A stretch of DNA of 64,000 nucleotides from Aquirickettsia sp965229725 (GCA_965229725.1 OZ245923.1:682001-746000), one strand, 5' to 3'; counted from the stretch's first letter, positions 16,851 through 25,622 are shown. Made by a program: numbers and translations. The notes: a model not told the origin generated them from the letters alone.

Positions 16851-19043
16851 CTATCTAGATCTACTAGAAGAGGCAGTGTGAGTTCTTCTAGCGGCTTCAG
16901 CCCCAACATAGGATCCACCTACTGAATCTGAAGACCTATCCGGCGCACTTATTCCTTGATCACGCATACTACCACCTAGCTCTCTTGCCCGATCACGCAC
17001 CTCTTGCATACTTTGTCCACGGTCATCAGGCGTCTCAGACCCTTTGTTAAAAAACAATTTATTAGCTGCTACAGCTGTATTATACATACATGCAACACCG
17101 AACGCTGCAAGATTTATTGAATCAGGAAGTAGAGTATGATAACTAAAATCTACATAATCACTCCCCTGAGATTCTTTTTTTGTCGACCTTGTTTCTTCAC
17201 CTTGACCTCTCCTATTTCCTTGCTTTCTACTTTGATCCTGAGCCAATCCCTGGGCAACATCTTGCTGTTGGGCTATTACATCCTGAACCAATCCTTGGGC
17301 AGCGTCCTGATATTGAGCTATCACATCCTGAACCAATCCTTGAGCAGTTATTTGTTCTAATTCCTGTGAATCAAATTTTTCTGGAGGTTTGTTAAAAAAT
17401 CTTTCATTAATTTGCTCCTGCAATTTACTTCCATCGTAAAGCTTATTCTTTGCAGCCTTACACATCAGTGCAACACAAACTATTGCCCCAAGTGGTGGAG
17501 CCGATACTGCTAATGCTACCAATCCAGCAATAGCTGTTTTTCCCGGCGTCCAAAATTTCTCATCTTTTGGTCTTAAAGCACCCAGTAATTGCAGTGACTT
17601 TCTGGCAATCGTATCCCTACCCCTTTCATCTTTTGTTTTTTCGTACTCTAATGCTTTTTCTGCATTTTTATCAAATTCCGCACTATCCATTTTATTAGCT
17701 TTGGCTTGATATTCATCATGAAGATGCTCATTTCCTCGCATATCTTTGGAATCCAATGATCGTGAAGAAACCCTTCCAACTTGAGCTATAAACTCTTTTG
17801 ATTGCTTCTCTATTTCTCCTTGCAATACTTTACTATCAAAATCCTTAAGTGCTTCATCAATCCCTATAATATTCATTTCCTCTAAATTAATTCCTAAATT
17901 TTCAAAGGCATTTTCAGCCCTTTTAATCACAGCTTTTCTTGCATCAGGATTTTGCATAATGCGGTTTATTTGCCCCTTACTTACCCCCGATATCTTTAAA
18001 ATCTTTATTCCTAATTGTTCTTTAGCATTAGCTGATTGCAATTTATTTCTTCGTAATGATTCATTCCTGTCTTTTATTTTGCTGGAAAATATATCCTTTT
18101 CATTTGCGACTTGTTTCCTAAAATCATCAACATTGTTTTTATCAACTCCAAGTGCAGTTAAAAAATCTTTTGTACTAACTAGACCTTGCTGCCCTTTTAT
18201 ATTTTCAAATTGCTTTGGCAAAAATCCTTTTACGCCTATTCCCTCAGTATCAACTCTTTTAATAAAATTAGGTAAATTAATATCTTCTCTTAAATCACCC
18301 TTATGATCAAATAAATTAACGCTATTCTCTGCTAAATATTTTGCTAACTCTGTTTTTAATTCTTGTTGTAAATCGTATGCTCTTTCAGCTCTTTCAAATA
18401 TTATTGACTTGGAATTTCCACGCATCAAAGATTGAGCTTGTTCCCTTGTTAAATTACTATTCGCATTTTCAATATTTTTTAATATACCACTTGCCCTAGT
18501 TACTTTTGCATTTATTTTGGGGTTATCAATTTTCGATGATTTTATCCCATCACTCATTTTTTCTAAAATACCAGCAAAATGCAAAAACCCTTTTTCATTA
18601 TCAGCATTTTTTCTGAGCTCCTCAAATACAGCGACATATGCCATTGCTTTTATTTCATCTCTAACACTTTTAGAAATATCTTCTAATTCATCTAATCTGG
18701 TTTGCTTTTCTCCCTCATATGGCGCAGTTTTATCTACATCAAAAATATCTTGTGCAAAAAATCTCAGAACCGTATCATCAACTTCATTCGTAAACAGATC
18801 ATTGCTAAAATCAAAATTAAAGACATCTAATTGATCCTCTAATCCAGATTCTATTGCTTGTTCTTTTAATAATCTTAATTCTTCTATCTCCTCTCCATAA
18901 TCCTCCTCTTTTTTAGCTCGAAATACAATATGATCAGATTCTTCGATTATATCTACATCCCTATTTTGCACAGCCTTTAGTGCAATTTGCGCTATTACTC
19001 CTAGATAATGTTGTTTAAATTCCTCATATGTTATACTTGGCAT
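16851..19043 (-). CDS. Large protein of unknown function, paralog of 14569-16692
   Basis: 730 aa from the ATG at 19043. I prefer this start over the frame's upstream one at 19118 because MPSITYEEFKQHYLGVIAQI aligns with the paralog's first residues and a GAGAG-like purine box precedes it. It shares with the paralog the block AQVGRVSSRSLDSKDMRGNE, the segment SLQLLGALRPKDEKFWTPG and the hydrophobic TAIAGLVALAVSAPPLGAIV hairpin followed by MCKAAKNK. After that it differs: it carries a 15-residue tandem repeat, a second hydrophobic stretch (INLAAFGVACMYNTAVAANK) and an Arg/Ser-rich tail ending ASSSRSR. Tandem duplication followed by divergence is the simplest explanation. Function unknown. Confidence 0.65.
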   Translation of the reverse strand: MPSITYEEFKQHYLGVIAQIALKAVQNRDVDIIEESDHIVFRAKKEEDYGEEIEELRLLKEQAIESGLEDQLDVFNFDFSNDLFTNEVDDTVLRFFAQDIFDVDKTAPYEGEKQTRLDELEDISKSVRDEIKAMAYVAVFEELRKNADNEKGFLHFAGILEKMSDGIKSSKIDNPKINAKVTRASGILKNIENANSNLTREQAQSLMRGNSKSIIFERAERAYDLQQELKTELAKYLAENSVNLFDHKGDLREDINLPNFIKRVDTEGIGVKGFLPKQFENIKGQQGLVSTKDFLTALGVDKNNVDDFRKQVANEKDIFSSKIKDRNESLRRNKLQSANAKEQLGIKILKISGVSKGQINRIMQNPDARKAVIKRAENAFENLGINLEEMNIIGIDEALKDFDSKVLQGEIEKQSKEFIAQVGRVSSRSLDSKDMRGNEHLHDEYQAKANKMDSAEFDKNAEKALEYEKTKDERGRDTIARKSLQLLGALRPKDEKFWTPGKTAIAGLVALAVSAPPLGAIVCVALMCKAAKNKLYDGSKLQEQINERFFNKPPEKFDSQELEQITAQGLVQDVIAQYQDAAQGLVQDVIAQQQDVAQGLAQDQSRKQGNRRGQGEETRSTKKESQGSDYVDFSYHTLLPDSINLAAFGVACMYNTAVAANKLFFNKGSETPDDRGQSMQEVRDRARELGGSMRDQGISAPDRSSDSVGGSYVGAEAARRTHTASSSRSR
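17232..17345 (-). repeat. 45-bp in-frame tandem repeat, about 2.5 copies
   Basis: Units at 17301-17345 and 17256-17300 and a partial unit at 17232-17255 encode AQGLVQDVIAQYQDA, AQGLVQDVIAQQQDV and AQGLAQDQ. The two full units differ in few positions, so the repeat is recent or under constraint. The first paralog has no such repeat. Confidence 0.9.
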
Positions 19044-19205
19044 ATTCACTCTCTTAATAACAATCTTATACCGATGGTAGCGCTTATTTAAGAACGATGC
19101 AACTTTAAATACATTCAAAGCCTTTGAAAGCAGTTGAATATCTTGATAATATTAAACACTGAATTAGAATTATAGCTCGCAAGAAATCTACGTCAAAAAT
19201 AGTAT

Positions 19206-20444
19206 TTATGCTACTAACTGCCCATTTGAAATAGAAGAGATTTTCAATTTATATATTTCACCTTTTTTTAAAGATTTTGTAGAAATAACTTTACAATAAT
19301 CTTGTGTGTAACCATGGTTGTCTGATTCCGCCAAAACAAATTCTTCTTTCTCAATTTTGTTTATTAAATGTTTTTGCATTAACTGATTTTTTAAATCTCT
19401 TAATCTTTTCGCTCTATCCTTTATAGCTCTACCATCAACTTGAGGCATCCTAGCAGCAGGTGTATTTTCTCTTGATGAATAAGGAAATACATGCAAATGA
19501 ATGATATTTAACTCATTAATCAAATCATAAGTATTTTGAAACATTTCATCTGTTTCAGTAGGAAAGCCAGCAATTACATCAGCACCTAATATCAATTCAG
19601 GTCTTAATTTCCACACTTTATTACAAAAATCAATCACTTGTTGTCTTCTATGCCTTCTCTTCATTCTTTTTAAAATCATATCATCACCTGCTTGTAGACT
19701 TAAATGCAAATGAGGCATAAATCTATACTCCTTTGTTATAATGTCAAAAAGCTCATCATCTATTTCTGCAACATCAACAGATGACAACCTTAACCTATCA
19801 ATTCCTGGGACCATTTTTAGAAGTCTAGCTATCATATTACCTAGACTGGGCTTGCCAGGTAAATCTAAACCATAATCGGTTATATCAACCCCTGTTAACA
19901 CTAGTTCTTTATAACCTTTATCTACAAGATTTTGTGCATATCTTACAATTTCTCCAACAGGGACGCTTCTACTATTCCCTCTACCATAGGGTATTATACA
20001 AAACGTACATCTATGGTTACACCCATTTTGAATTTGTAAAAATGCCTTTGATTTATTTTCCACTCCATCAACCATCTGATGAGCAGTATCTTCCACAGAC
20101 ATAATGTCATTGACTAATATAGGCTCAGAATTAATTGCTAATTTTTCATAAGTACCTTCTACCAATTTTTCATGATTTCCAAATACATTGTCCACCTCAG
20201 ACATTTCTGCATATTTTTCCGCAGAAATCTGAGCAGCACACCCTGTAACCAAAATTTTTCTATCAGGCATGTCATTTTTAGCCTTTCTTATTGCTTGCTT
20301 CAACTTTCTCTCTGCTTCTTTTGTAACAGCACAACTATTAAATATGATCGCATTATTTATTCCAGCTTTTTTCGCATGCTTTTCAATAAGCTCACTTTCA
20401 TAAATATTTAATCTACAACCAAAAGTTACTACCTCAAGTGACAT
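19206..20444 (-). CDS. mtaB: tRNA t6A37 methylthiotransferase MtaB
   Basis: 412 aa radical-SAM methylthiotransferase. The N-terminal UPF0004 domain supplies Cys10 (TFGCRLN), Cys38 (NSCAVT) and Cys69 (TGCAAQ) for the auxiliary 4Fe-4S cluster. The radical-SAM triad is in CNHRCTFC at residues 142-149. Later motifs include LTGVDITDYG and LHLSLQAGDD, and a TRAM-like C-terminus. The TFGCRLN wording and 410-residue length fit MtaB, which converts t6A to ms2t6A at position 37 of tRNAs, rather than MiaB. It begins just past a large hairpin that separates it from the GTA genes upstream. Confidence 0.92.
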   Translation of the reverse strand: MSLEVVTFGCRLNIYESELIEKHAKKAGINNAIIFNSCAVTKEAERKLKQAIRKAKNDMPDRKILVTGCAAQISAEKYAEMSEVDNVFGNHEKLVEGTYEKLAINSEPILVNDIMSVEDTAHQMVDGVENKSKAFLQIQNGCNHRCTFCIIPYGRGNSRSVPVGEIVRYAQNLVDKGYKELVLTGVDITDYGLDLPGKPSLGNMIARLLKMVPGIDRLRLSSVDVAEIDDELFDIITKEYRFMPHLHLSLQAGDDMILKRMKRRHRRQQVIDFCNKVWKLRPELILGADVIAGFPTETDEMFQNTYDLINELNIIHLHVFPYSSRENTPAARMPQVDGRAIKDRAKRLRDLKNQLMQKHLINKIEKEEFVLAESDNHGYTQDYCKVISTKSLKKGEIYKLKISSISNGQLVA

Positions 20445-20479
20445 AAAGAACGATCAACCTTATTACATTTAATTTATAA

Positions 20480-20525
20480 TGCGTTAGCTTTGTAAGCGAT
20501 TGTGCTTAATTTCAAAGCTAACGCA
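20480..20525. terminator. Strong hairpin between GTA tail gene and mtaB
   Basis: A 13-bp perfect inverted repeat (TGCGTTAGCTTTG at 20480-20492 and its complement at 20513-20525) encloses a second 5-bp pair (TAAGC at 20493 and GCTTA at 20504). There is no clear T tract on the minus strand after it, so it may stabilise an mRNA 3' end rather than be a classical intrinsic terminator. Confidence 0.55.
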
Positions 20526-20530
20526 CTTTA

Positions 20531-20812
20531 CTATTTTTTAAAGAAAAAGTCCAATAATGTAAAAATCAGTACAATTAAAATCGAAGTTTGAGCAATATTT
20601 GTTTTAACAAACCATTTAAAAATATCCGTCTTAGCTTCTGCTAATTTCTGTTCAACTCGGCTATAATAATGCTTTATTGAATCATCAAACAACTTCTTTG
20701 TTACATATTTTTTATCACAATCATTAATTAATCTTCTCAGTTCCTTTATAAATCTTTGATCAAAGTTTATATTATCAAACATATTTTTTTCACTATTAAT
20801 TTTCTTACTCAT
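20531..20812 (-). CDS. Small coiled-coil protein with C-terminal membrane anchor (DUF1640-like)
   Basis: 93 aa. The first 60 residues are charged helix (INFDQRFIKELRRLINDCDK), then EQKLAEAKTDIFKWFVKTNI leads into a single C-terminal membrane helix (SILIVLIFTLLDFFFKK). This layout, with a KxDxxKW motif right before the anchor, resembles DUF1640/CCDC90-like proteins, which are also found in phage-derived regions. It starts 4 bases after the tail protein gene ends and closes the GTA tail operon. Its role there is unknown. Confidence 0.6.
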   Translation of the reverse strand: MSKKINSEKNMFDNINFDQRFIKELRRLINDCDKKYVTKKLFDDSIKHYYSRVEQKLAEAKTDIFKWFVKTNIAQTSILIVLIFTLLDFFFKK

Positions 20813-20816
20813 AAGC

Positions 20817-21218
20817 TTAAACCTTTATTAAATTAAATTTTCCAGAATTTAGAAGTGTGAACGTATAAAATATTAAATCAGACTTTATAGTTTCAATCTC
20901 AAAATCATTTATTACAAATTGACCAAAAACCTGATAGTCAGAATCTATACCTATTCTACATTTTAGCTCATCTCCCAACATAGCCGAATCTCTAAGTTTT
21001 TTGAATTCAGGAGTGTTGATATAAACGCCCTTTAAATGTATCTTCAAAACCTTTTTATCACTCAAATCCTTTAAAACTTTCCCATCATCACAAATCGTCG
21101 AACAATCTTCGTAATTATTTAGAACGTTAAATTTTATTAATTTTAAACCAGAAACTTTTTTAGCATCAGGATTAAAAATATAAAAATTAACATCTTTTCC
21201 TATCTTTAATAACTTCAT
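20817..21218 (-). CDS. GTA/phage major tail protein (TP901-1 family)
   Basis: 133 aa, the usual size for GTA tail tube protein (RcGTA gp9 equivalent). The all-beta pattern GLKLIKFNVLNNYEDCS, then DSAMLGDELKCRIGI and FVINDFEIETI matches the TP901-1 major tail family. These proteins polymerise into the tail tube. Its ATG overlaps the stop of the preceding tail-terminator gene by 4 bases, and the gene order connector, closure, terminator, tail tube is exactly that of alphaproteobacterial GTAs. The sequence is diverged and shorter in loops than free-living versions. Confidence 0.8.
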   Translation of the reverse strand: MKLLKIGKDVNFYIFNPDAKKVSGLKLIKFNVLNNYEDCSTICDDGKVLKDLSDKKVLKIHLKGVYINTPEFKKLRDSAMLGDELKCRIGIDSDYQVFGQFVINDFEIETIKSDLIFYTFTLLNSGKFNLIKV

Positions 21219-21625
21219 TTTTTCTCCTCAAAAATGTCTAAATATAAAAATAAAATGGATAAATTAGCTTGCCAATATCCTTCTAAATTTTGCGAAATAT
21301 TTGATTTATTTTTTTTAAAATAATACTGATCCAAATCTTTAAAATTAACTTCATCATTTAAATCTACCTCCTCTATTTTATTTGAAATCTTAATGCAGCT
21401 TGAATTTGATAAATCATTTGTTGCAACACTAATATCCATGTCTATACAATTTAGATTTTCTATTGATTCATAATAATGATTTTGCCTTATGCAAGTAATT
21501 TTGATAAATGGATACGTAGGATTTTCAGGCACATAAGTATATATATTATCAATCAAATTTTTAAAAATCTCATTTGTTCTAAACAATAAAATCAATTGTT
21601 TCTCTAATTCAGCAATAATATTCAT
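21215..21625 (-). CDS. GTA tail terminator / DUF3168 protein
   Basis: 136 aa. The N-terminal helix (ELEQQ-like region ELEKQLILLFRTNEIFKNLI) then VPENPTYPFIKI fit the DUF3168 pattern (RcGTA gp8 equivalent), which caps the tail tube and joins it to the head. The family normally reads ...LRADPALAALVGGRVYD..P....PYI.L; here the middle is IYTYVPENPTYPFIKI. Start and stop overlap its neighbours by 4 bases each, showing translational coupling. Function rests on position plus weak similarity. Confidence 0.72.
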   Translation of the reverse strand: MNIIAELEKQLILLFRTNEIFKNLIDNIYTYVPENPTYPFIKITCIRQNHYYESIENLNCIDMDISVATNDLSNSSCIKISNKIEEVDLNDEVNFKDLDQYYFKKNKSNISQNLEGYWQANLSILFLYLDIFEEKK

Positions 21626-21951
21626 TTCCCTCCTTCTAATTTACAAAAAATCGAAATAAAATCTTTGTTTTTATTATGTAATTCTATTTTTTTTGCAATG
21701 TAACTTTTTGCCCCACACATCACCATTAGCGGCAGACATAGAGCATCAATATTTCTAATGGAAAATACAGTAAATAAGTCTTTTTTTATCCCACATTTCT
21801 TTTGCGCGTAACAATCTTTTATAAAGCTCTTTTTTGACCATACACTAATAAGCTCATTCCAATTTATTTTATAGCCCCCATATTCATCCTGAATTTTTTC
21901 TTGAGTATATAGCGTGATTCTTTGTTTCATTTCACTGTAATGAATCGTCAT
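21622..21951 (-). CDS. GTA head closure protein (head-tail adaptor, gp7-like)
   Basis: 109 aa. The start MTIHYSEMKQRITLYTQEKI, then DEYGGYKINWNELISVWSK is the classical signature of SPP1 gp16-like head-tail adaptors (family pattern L..RI.lq......d..G......w.....vWA.i). It forms the stopper ring below the connector. The gene overlaps both neighbours by 4 bases. High confidence on family, moderate on whether the particle is still produced. Confidence 0.82.
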   Translation of the reverse strand: MTIHYSEMKQRITLYTQEKIQDEYGGYKINWNELISVWSKKSFIKDCYAQKKCGIKKDLFTVFSIRNIDALCLPLMVMCGAKSYIAKKIELHNKNKDFISIFCKLEGGK

Positions 21952-22466
21952 AATTTCATACCTCTTGATCTATTATATTTTTTTAAAAGAAAATCGGAGT
22001 TAATATTTCTGTTTTCATACATTTCAGCAACATGCTCAAAAATATTGATTTTTAATTCTGCTGGAATTTGTTTAAAATACCCTGCATCAAAATCAACATA
22101 TATTTGGTTGAAAAATGGTATTTGTTTAAAGGTTATCCTACTCTCTATAAGATAATATTGGTCATCACTTATTTTTGATTTTTCTCCATTGTGATAAAAT
22201 CCTCCTAGTTCAATAACCTTATGAACAGGTTTTCTTGGGAGTATAATTTCAGAAAAATGATTTATTGTTTTATATACGGCATACCAATTTTTTCTGCCCA
22301 GCGATATATTTGTATATTCTTCACAACTTTTTATAGCAGTTAAAATCAAATCCCTTAATAACTTGTCCTCAATATTATTATCTATTTTGAGATAGATTTT
22401 TACTTCTTCTAAATTTATTATATCTTGATTTATATTATCCACTCCTTTTAATGAAATTAGCGCCAT
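21948..22466 (-). CDS. GTA head-tail connector protein (gp6-like)
   Basis: 172 aa from the ATG at 22466. This start is chosen over the frame's earlier one at 22502 because a perfect AGGAGG lies 5 bases before it and the protein then begins MALISLKGVDNINQDIINLE. The core EEVKIYLKIDNNIEDKLLRD, then AIKSCEEYTNISLGRKNW matches the phage gp6-like connector family (LaLdEvKaHLRid...dD.li..li.aA.e..E.....). It forms the ring joining portal to tail. It heads the connector to tail operon. Confidence 0.82.
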   Translation of the reverse strand: MALISLKGVDNINQDIINLEEVKIYLKIDNNIEDKLLRDLILTAIKSCEEYTNISLGRKNWYAVYKTINHFSEIILPRKPVHKVIELGGFYHNGEKSKISDDQYYLIESRITFKQIPFFNQIYVDFDAGYFKQIPAELKINIFEHVAEMYENRNINSDFLLKKYNRSRGMKL

Positions 22467-22593
22467 AATCCTCCTATTTACAAATATGCAAAAAATTAAC
22501 ACTTCATTTGCTGCACTATAATTGACATAATAATTCCCCTTACCCTCATCATTTACTATGAGGGTACCTAATTAGCTTTGGTAATTTATGAAT

Positions 22594-23085
22594 TTATTTT
22601 TTAGATAATTTTGAGATAAGTTGCATTCTTAATTCCTGAACTAATGATAGCAAAATTCTAATAACTATTTCTTCTTCTGCAACATAATCTGAATAAGGTG
22701 ACTCAGTAATTGCAAAACTATCAAAATCAGTTAATTTGCCTGAAGCTAAAATTTTATTACCATTATATTCTACAACGCTATAGTTTAGCACTATTTGAAT
22801 TTTCTTTCTGTTTGCAATGCTATTATCCTGTATTACATAATCTTGCTTATCAACCTCATATTCGATTTTTAGCAAGAACTTTGGTTCACTCCTACTTTTG
22901 TTATCAAATAACTTCTCTAGTTCGTTGTTCAAGAAAAAAGTTGCTCTTGGATATTTTTCATTTCTATATGACCCATCATAGTGAAATTCATCTAATATAG
23001 TATTTTTATCACCACTGTAATATAGTGGCTTAAAACCACATCCAGAACAAATTAGCAAAACAAAAAATAATTTCAAATATTTCAT
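22594..23085 (-). CDS. lptE: LPS assembly lipoprotein LptE-like
   Basis: 163 aa from the ATG at 23085 (the frame also opens at a TTG at 23109, giving an implausible signal). The N-terminus KYLKLFFVLLICSGCGFKPL is a lipoprotein signal with the LptE-typical CGFKPLY after the lipidated Cys. The rest is mixed alpha/beta with the family pattern LKIEYEVDKQDYVIQDN, then ANRKKIQIVLNYSVVEYNGN. LptE plugs the LptD pore that delivers LPS to the outer membrane. It lies inside the GTA block, between connector and capsid genes, although it has no known GTA role. With lpxK at 42.4 kb it supports an LPS-bearing envelope. Confidence 0.72.
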   Translation of the reverse strand: MKYLKLFFVLLICSGCGFKPLYYSGDKNTILDEFHYDGSYRNEKYPRATFFLNNELEKLFDNKSRSEPKFLLKIEYEVDKQDYVIQDNSIANRKKIQIVLNYSVVEYNGNKILASGKLTDFDSFAITESPYSDYVAEEEIVIRILLSLVQELRMQLISKLSKK

Positions 23086-23152
23086 AGATACAAAGGTATA
23101 AACATCCAAATATCACAATATCTACACTCATTGTATCTCCGAAACAAGTTTT

Positions 23153-24331
23153 TTAACTAGCTATTTGTAATAATTTTATTGCATCAAAATTAATAACATC
23201 GCCACCAACCTTCTTGGTAGAATAAAACTTAATATAGGGTTTGTGAGTGAATGGATCACGAAGAACACGAACATCACCACGATCAATAATTTGATATGCA
23301 TTTTTGAAATTACCAAATGCTATAGGTAAGCTACCTTTGACAATACTTGGCATATCGGTAGAAACAAAAATTCCCGAACCCAGTAGACTGCTTGAACTGC
23401 CTTCAGATAGATTTGGTTGCCATAAATATTGACCATTTTTATCTTTTAGCATCCTGATTTTTTGCAAAGAATCCCTACTCATTAAAAAATTCGTATTATT
23501 TGCATAAATTTCCTTAATACTGAAAAACAACTTAATGATATCATCTGCAGCTAATTCCCCACTCTCTGTTTTTATTCTTTCAATCTTCCCCCATTCAACA
23601 CCATCTTCATAGGAGAATATGCCCCTTGGCTTGCCAACACCATCTCCATTTATGAAAGCGATATTTTCTTGCCTGATGAAAATATTTGCAAGCTTTTTAG
23701 ACAACCATTCTTCAACATCAATTCTTGGATCATCAATCAGTTTTTGCGTCACCTTTGGCTGAGCATATAACTCATGTGCTAAAATTGCCTTTTTGGTGAA
23801 TATTGTATCATTAGATTTTTCTATTTCACTTAAGCCAGTGTCAGACCAACCACTCGTTGTATCTTCTTTATCCTCAATTAATTCTAAAGAATCAGTAGAG
23901 ATTTCCATCACATTTGCAATTTGCCTCATAGGGGAATTTTCCAGTAATAATGTGTGGATGTATTCATTCATTTTATATGTAACTGAATAGCCAAGCTCTT
24001 TATCCGCACTACCACTTAAATTTTTATGCTCAAAATTTGCTACTTCTGACTCCAAGCCCTTTTTAATATATTTACAAAATGCATTCTTATACTCACAATT
24101 AACCTCATACGACTTATGCATCTCAGAACCAGGCCTGTTCAAAACACACTCTATCTTATCCAAGCTATCTTGATACTTATCAAGCGATTGATTTATCTTA
24201 TCTAAATGAGATAAAGTTAAAGAATCAGCCCCACCTTTCTTTTCAATTTCATTAATTCTCCTATTATTGATAGACTTATATTGCTCCCAAGTGTTTGCAA
24301 CTTTATTTGCCTTAGTTGTAATTTCATTCAT
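23153..24331 (-). CDS. GTA/phage major capsid protein (HK97 fold)
   Basis: 392 aa. Residues 1-110 are a charged helical scaffold domain (delta domain) with the conserved NRPGSEMHKSYE near the cleavage region. The capsid core follows: MNEYIHTLLLENSPMRQIAN, then WLSKKLANIFIRQENIAFIN with GDGVGKPRGIF, and near the end GVFVSTDMP-like text (GIFVSTDMPSI) and GDVRVLRDPFTHKPYIKFYS. This matches alphaproteobacterial GTA capsids (RcGTA gp5). An AGGAG site precedes the ATG. It is separated from the protease gene by a tRNA on the opposite strand. Confidence 0.92.
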   Translation of the reverse strand: MNEITTKANKVANTWEQYKSINNRRINEIEKKGGADSLTLSHLDKINQSLDKYQDSLDKIECVLNRPGSEMHKSYEVNCEYKNAFCKYIKKGLESEVANFEHKNLSGSADKELGYSVTYKMNEYIHTLLLENSPMRQIANVMEISTDSLELIEDKEDTTSGWSDTGLSEIEKSNDTIFTKKAILAHELYAQPKVTQKLIDDPRIDVEEWLSKKLANIFIRQENIAFINGDGVGKPRGIFSYEDGVEWGKIERIKTESGELAADDIIKLFFSIKEIYANNTNFLMSRDSLQKIRMLKDKNGQYLWQPNLSEGSSSSLLGSGIFVSTDMPSIVKGSLPIAFGNFKNAYQIIDRGDVRVLRDPFTHKPYIKFYSTKKVGGDVINFDAIKLLQIAS

Positions 24332-24445
24332 ATTTACTCCTATATTATTGTTGTTAAAAAATTAAAATCTCTTGAATAACGCTCTTTTTATCTGTATAAA
24401 ACTAAGAGTCGTTTTTGAAAATTAAACAGCATTTATGCGCTCATT

Positions 24446-24522
24446 GGGTGATTAGCTCAGCTGGCTAGAGCACTACGTTGACATCGTAGGGGTCGGTGGT
24501 TCGAGTCCACTATCACCCACCA
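24446..24522 (+). tRNA. tRNA-Val (anticodon GAC)
   Basis: Full cloverleaf on the plus strand: acceptor GGGTGAT pairs with ATCACCC, D arm GCTC/GAGC, anticodon stem CTACG/CGTAG with loop TTGACAT giving GAC, T arm with TTCGAGT, and a genomically encoded ACCA. It lies between the GTA capsid and protease genes and reads against them. Confidence 0.97.
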
Positions 24523-24536
24523 TTTTCTAATTGATT

Positions 24537-24995
24537 TCATGCTAATGCCAAAGTAGTTACCTCAGCGAATTCATTTGCAGGAAACGTCACCACACTAACC
24601 TCCCAAAGTTTCACTTTTGTAATACACCTCACATCACCGTGGTAGTAAAAATCAACTGCTTCATATCCAATGCTTAAATGATCAGTGACTTTGTTTTGAA
24701 TCAAAATATACGCCTCTCTTCCAAGATTTAGACTTAAAAATATTCTTCCCTCAACATAAAGCCCTTTTTCATTTTCATATGCCTTATCCACAATGCCAAT
24801 GGGATTTTGATGATTGTGTTGCCATAATAACTTCACCCCATCAATTTTATTTCCAATAAATGAGTTGGGCAAAATCATATCACCAGTATAATCCACAACG
24901 TTAAACACACTAGCATATCCTGCAAAATGCCCACTATCATCAAAATTTGCTAAATTTAGGTTGTTATCTTCCAAACAATTTGTAATCATAGTCAT
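24537..24995 (-). CDS. GTA/phage prohead protease (HK97 family, S78)
   Basis: 152 aa. Diagnostic segments are FAGYASVFNVVDYTGDMILP, the catalytic-His region LLWQHNHQNPIG near residue 60, and the catalytic-Ser region DHLSIGYEAVDF near residue 110, ending VSVVTFPANEFAEVTTLA. This is the RcGTA gp4 equivalent; it matures the capsid by cleaving the scaffold domain. It stands directly upstream of the capsid gene on the same strand, apart from the intervening tRNA-Val. Key residues appear intact. Confidence 0.9.
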   Translation of the reverse strand: MTMITNCLEDNNLNLANFDDSGHFAGYASVFNVVDYTGDMILPNSFIGNKIDGVKLLWQHNHQNPIGIVDKAYENEKGLYVEGRIFLSLNLGREAYILIQNKVTDHLSIGYEAVDFYYHGDVRCITKVKLWEVSVVTFPANEFAEVTTLALA

Positions 24996-25018
24996 TATCC
25001 TTTTAATATTTATTTAAT

Positions 25019-25426
25019 ATGAATTATTGGTTAGTAAAGTCCGAGCCAAGCTCCTATTCTTGGTCTCAAATGCAGCAAGATAAAATCTCTCCCTGGGATG
25101 GTGTGAGAAATTATCAAGCCAGAAATAATCTGCGCCGTATGGAAATTGGTGATTTAGCATTTTTCTATCATTCAAATCAAGAAAAAGCCATCAAAGGGCT
25201 CATCAAAGTCGTAAAAGAATATTACCCAGACCACACAGATGAATCCGGAAGATTTGACATGGTAGATTTTGAATATGTCAGTTCTTTAGAAAGGTCTATC
25301 TCACTCGCTGAGATTAAACAAAATGAAAATTTACAAGATATAGCATTGGTTAAACAATCCAGGCTATCCGTCATGCCCATCACCGCAAATGAATATAAAC
25401 TAATAATTGCGCTCTCAAAGACCTAA
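25019..25426 (+). CDS. EVE domain-containing protein
   Basis: 135 aa consisting of a single EVE domain. The start NYWLVKSEPSSYSWSQMQQD, then WDGVRNYQARNNLRRMEIGD and LAFFYHSNQEKAIKG are textbook EVE (THYN1-like) motifs. EVE is a PUA-like fold that binds modified bases in DNA or RNA. It is divergent from the prohead protease gene, with only 23 bases between the two start codons. It stands within the GTA block but is a common stand-alone bacterial gene, so a GTA link is not implied. Confidence 0.93.
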   Translation: MNYWLVKSEPSSYSWSQMQQDKISPWDGVRNYQARNNLRRMEIGDLAFFYHSNQEKAIKGLIKVVKEYYPDHTDESGRFDMVDFEYVSSLERSISLAEIKQNENLQDIALVKQSRLSVMPITANEYKLIIALSKT

Positions 25427-25622
25427 TCACTGCCTATTAAAGCATTGTTAAAATTCATTTGCCCTAATTCCAAAACACAAAGTGTGTTATTTTCACCACA
25501 CTTCAAAAAAACTTTAAAGAAAATCCTAATTTTCATTTGCACTATGCATATATATGGTATTTAACTGTAATCAATTAAGGATTTTTTGTTCTTAGGAAAT
25601 AATTTTAAAAAGGTAATTAATA

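Noticed and set aside
25474..25488. Short inverted repeat AACACA / TGTGTT upstream of the beta-barrel gene
   Set aside because: Six-base arms and no T tract; expected by chance in AT-rich DNA.
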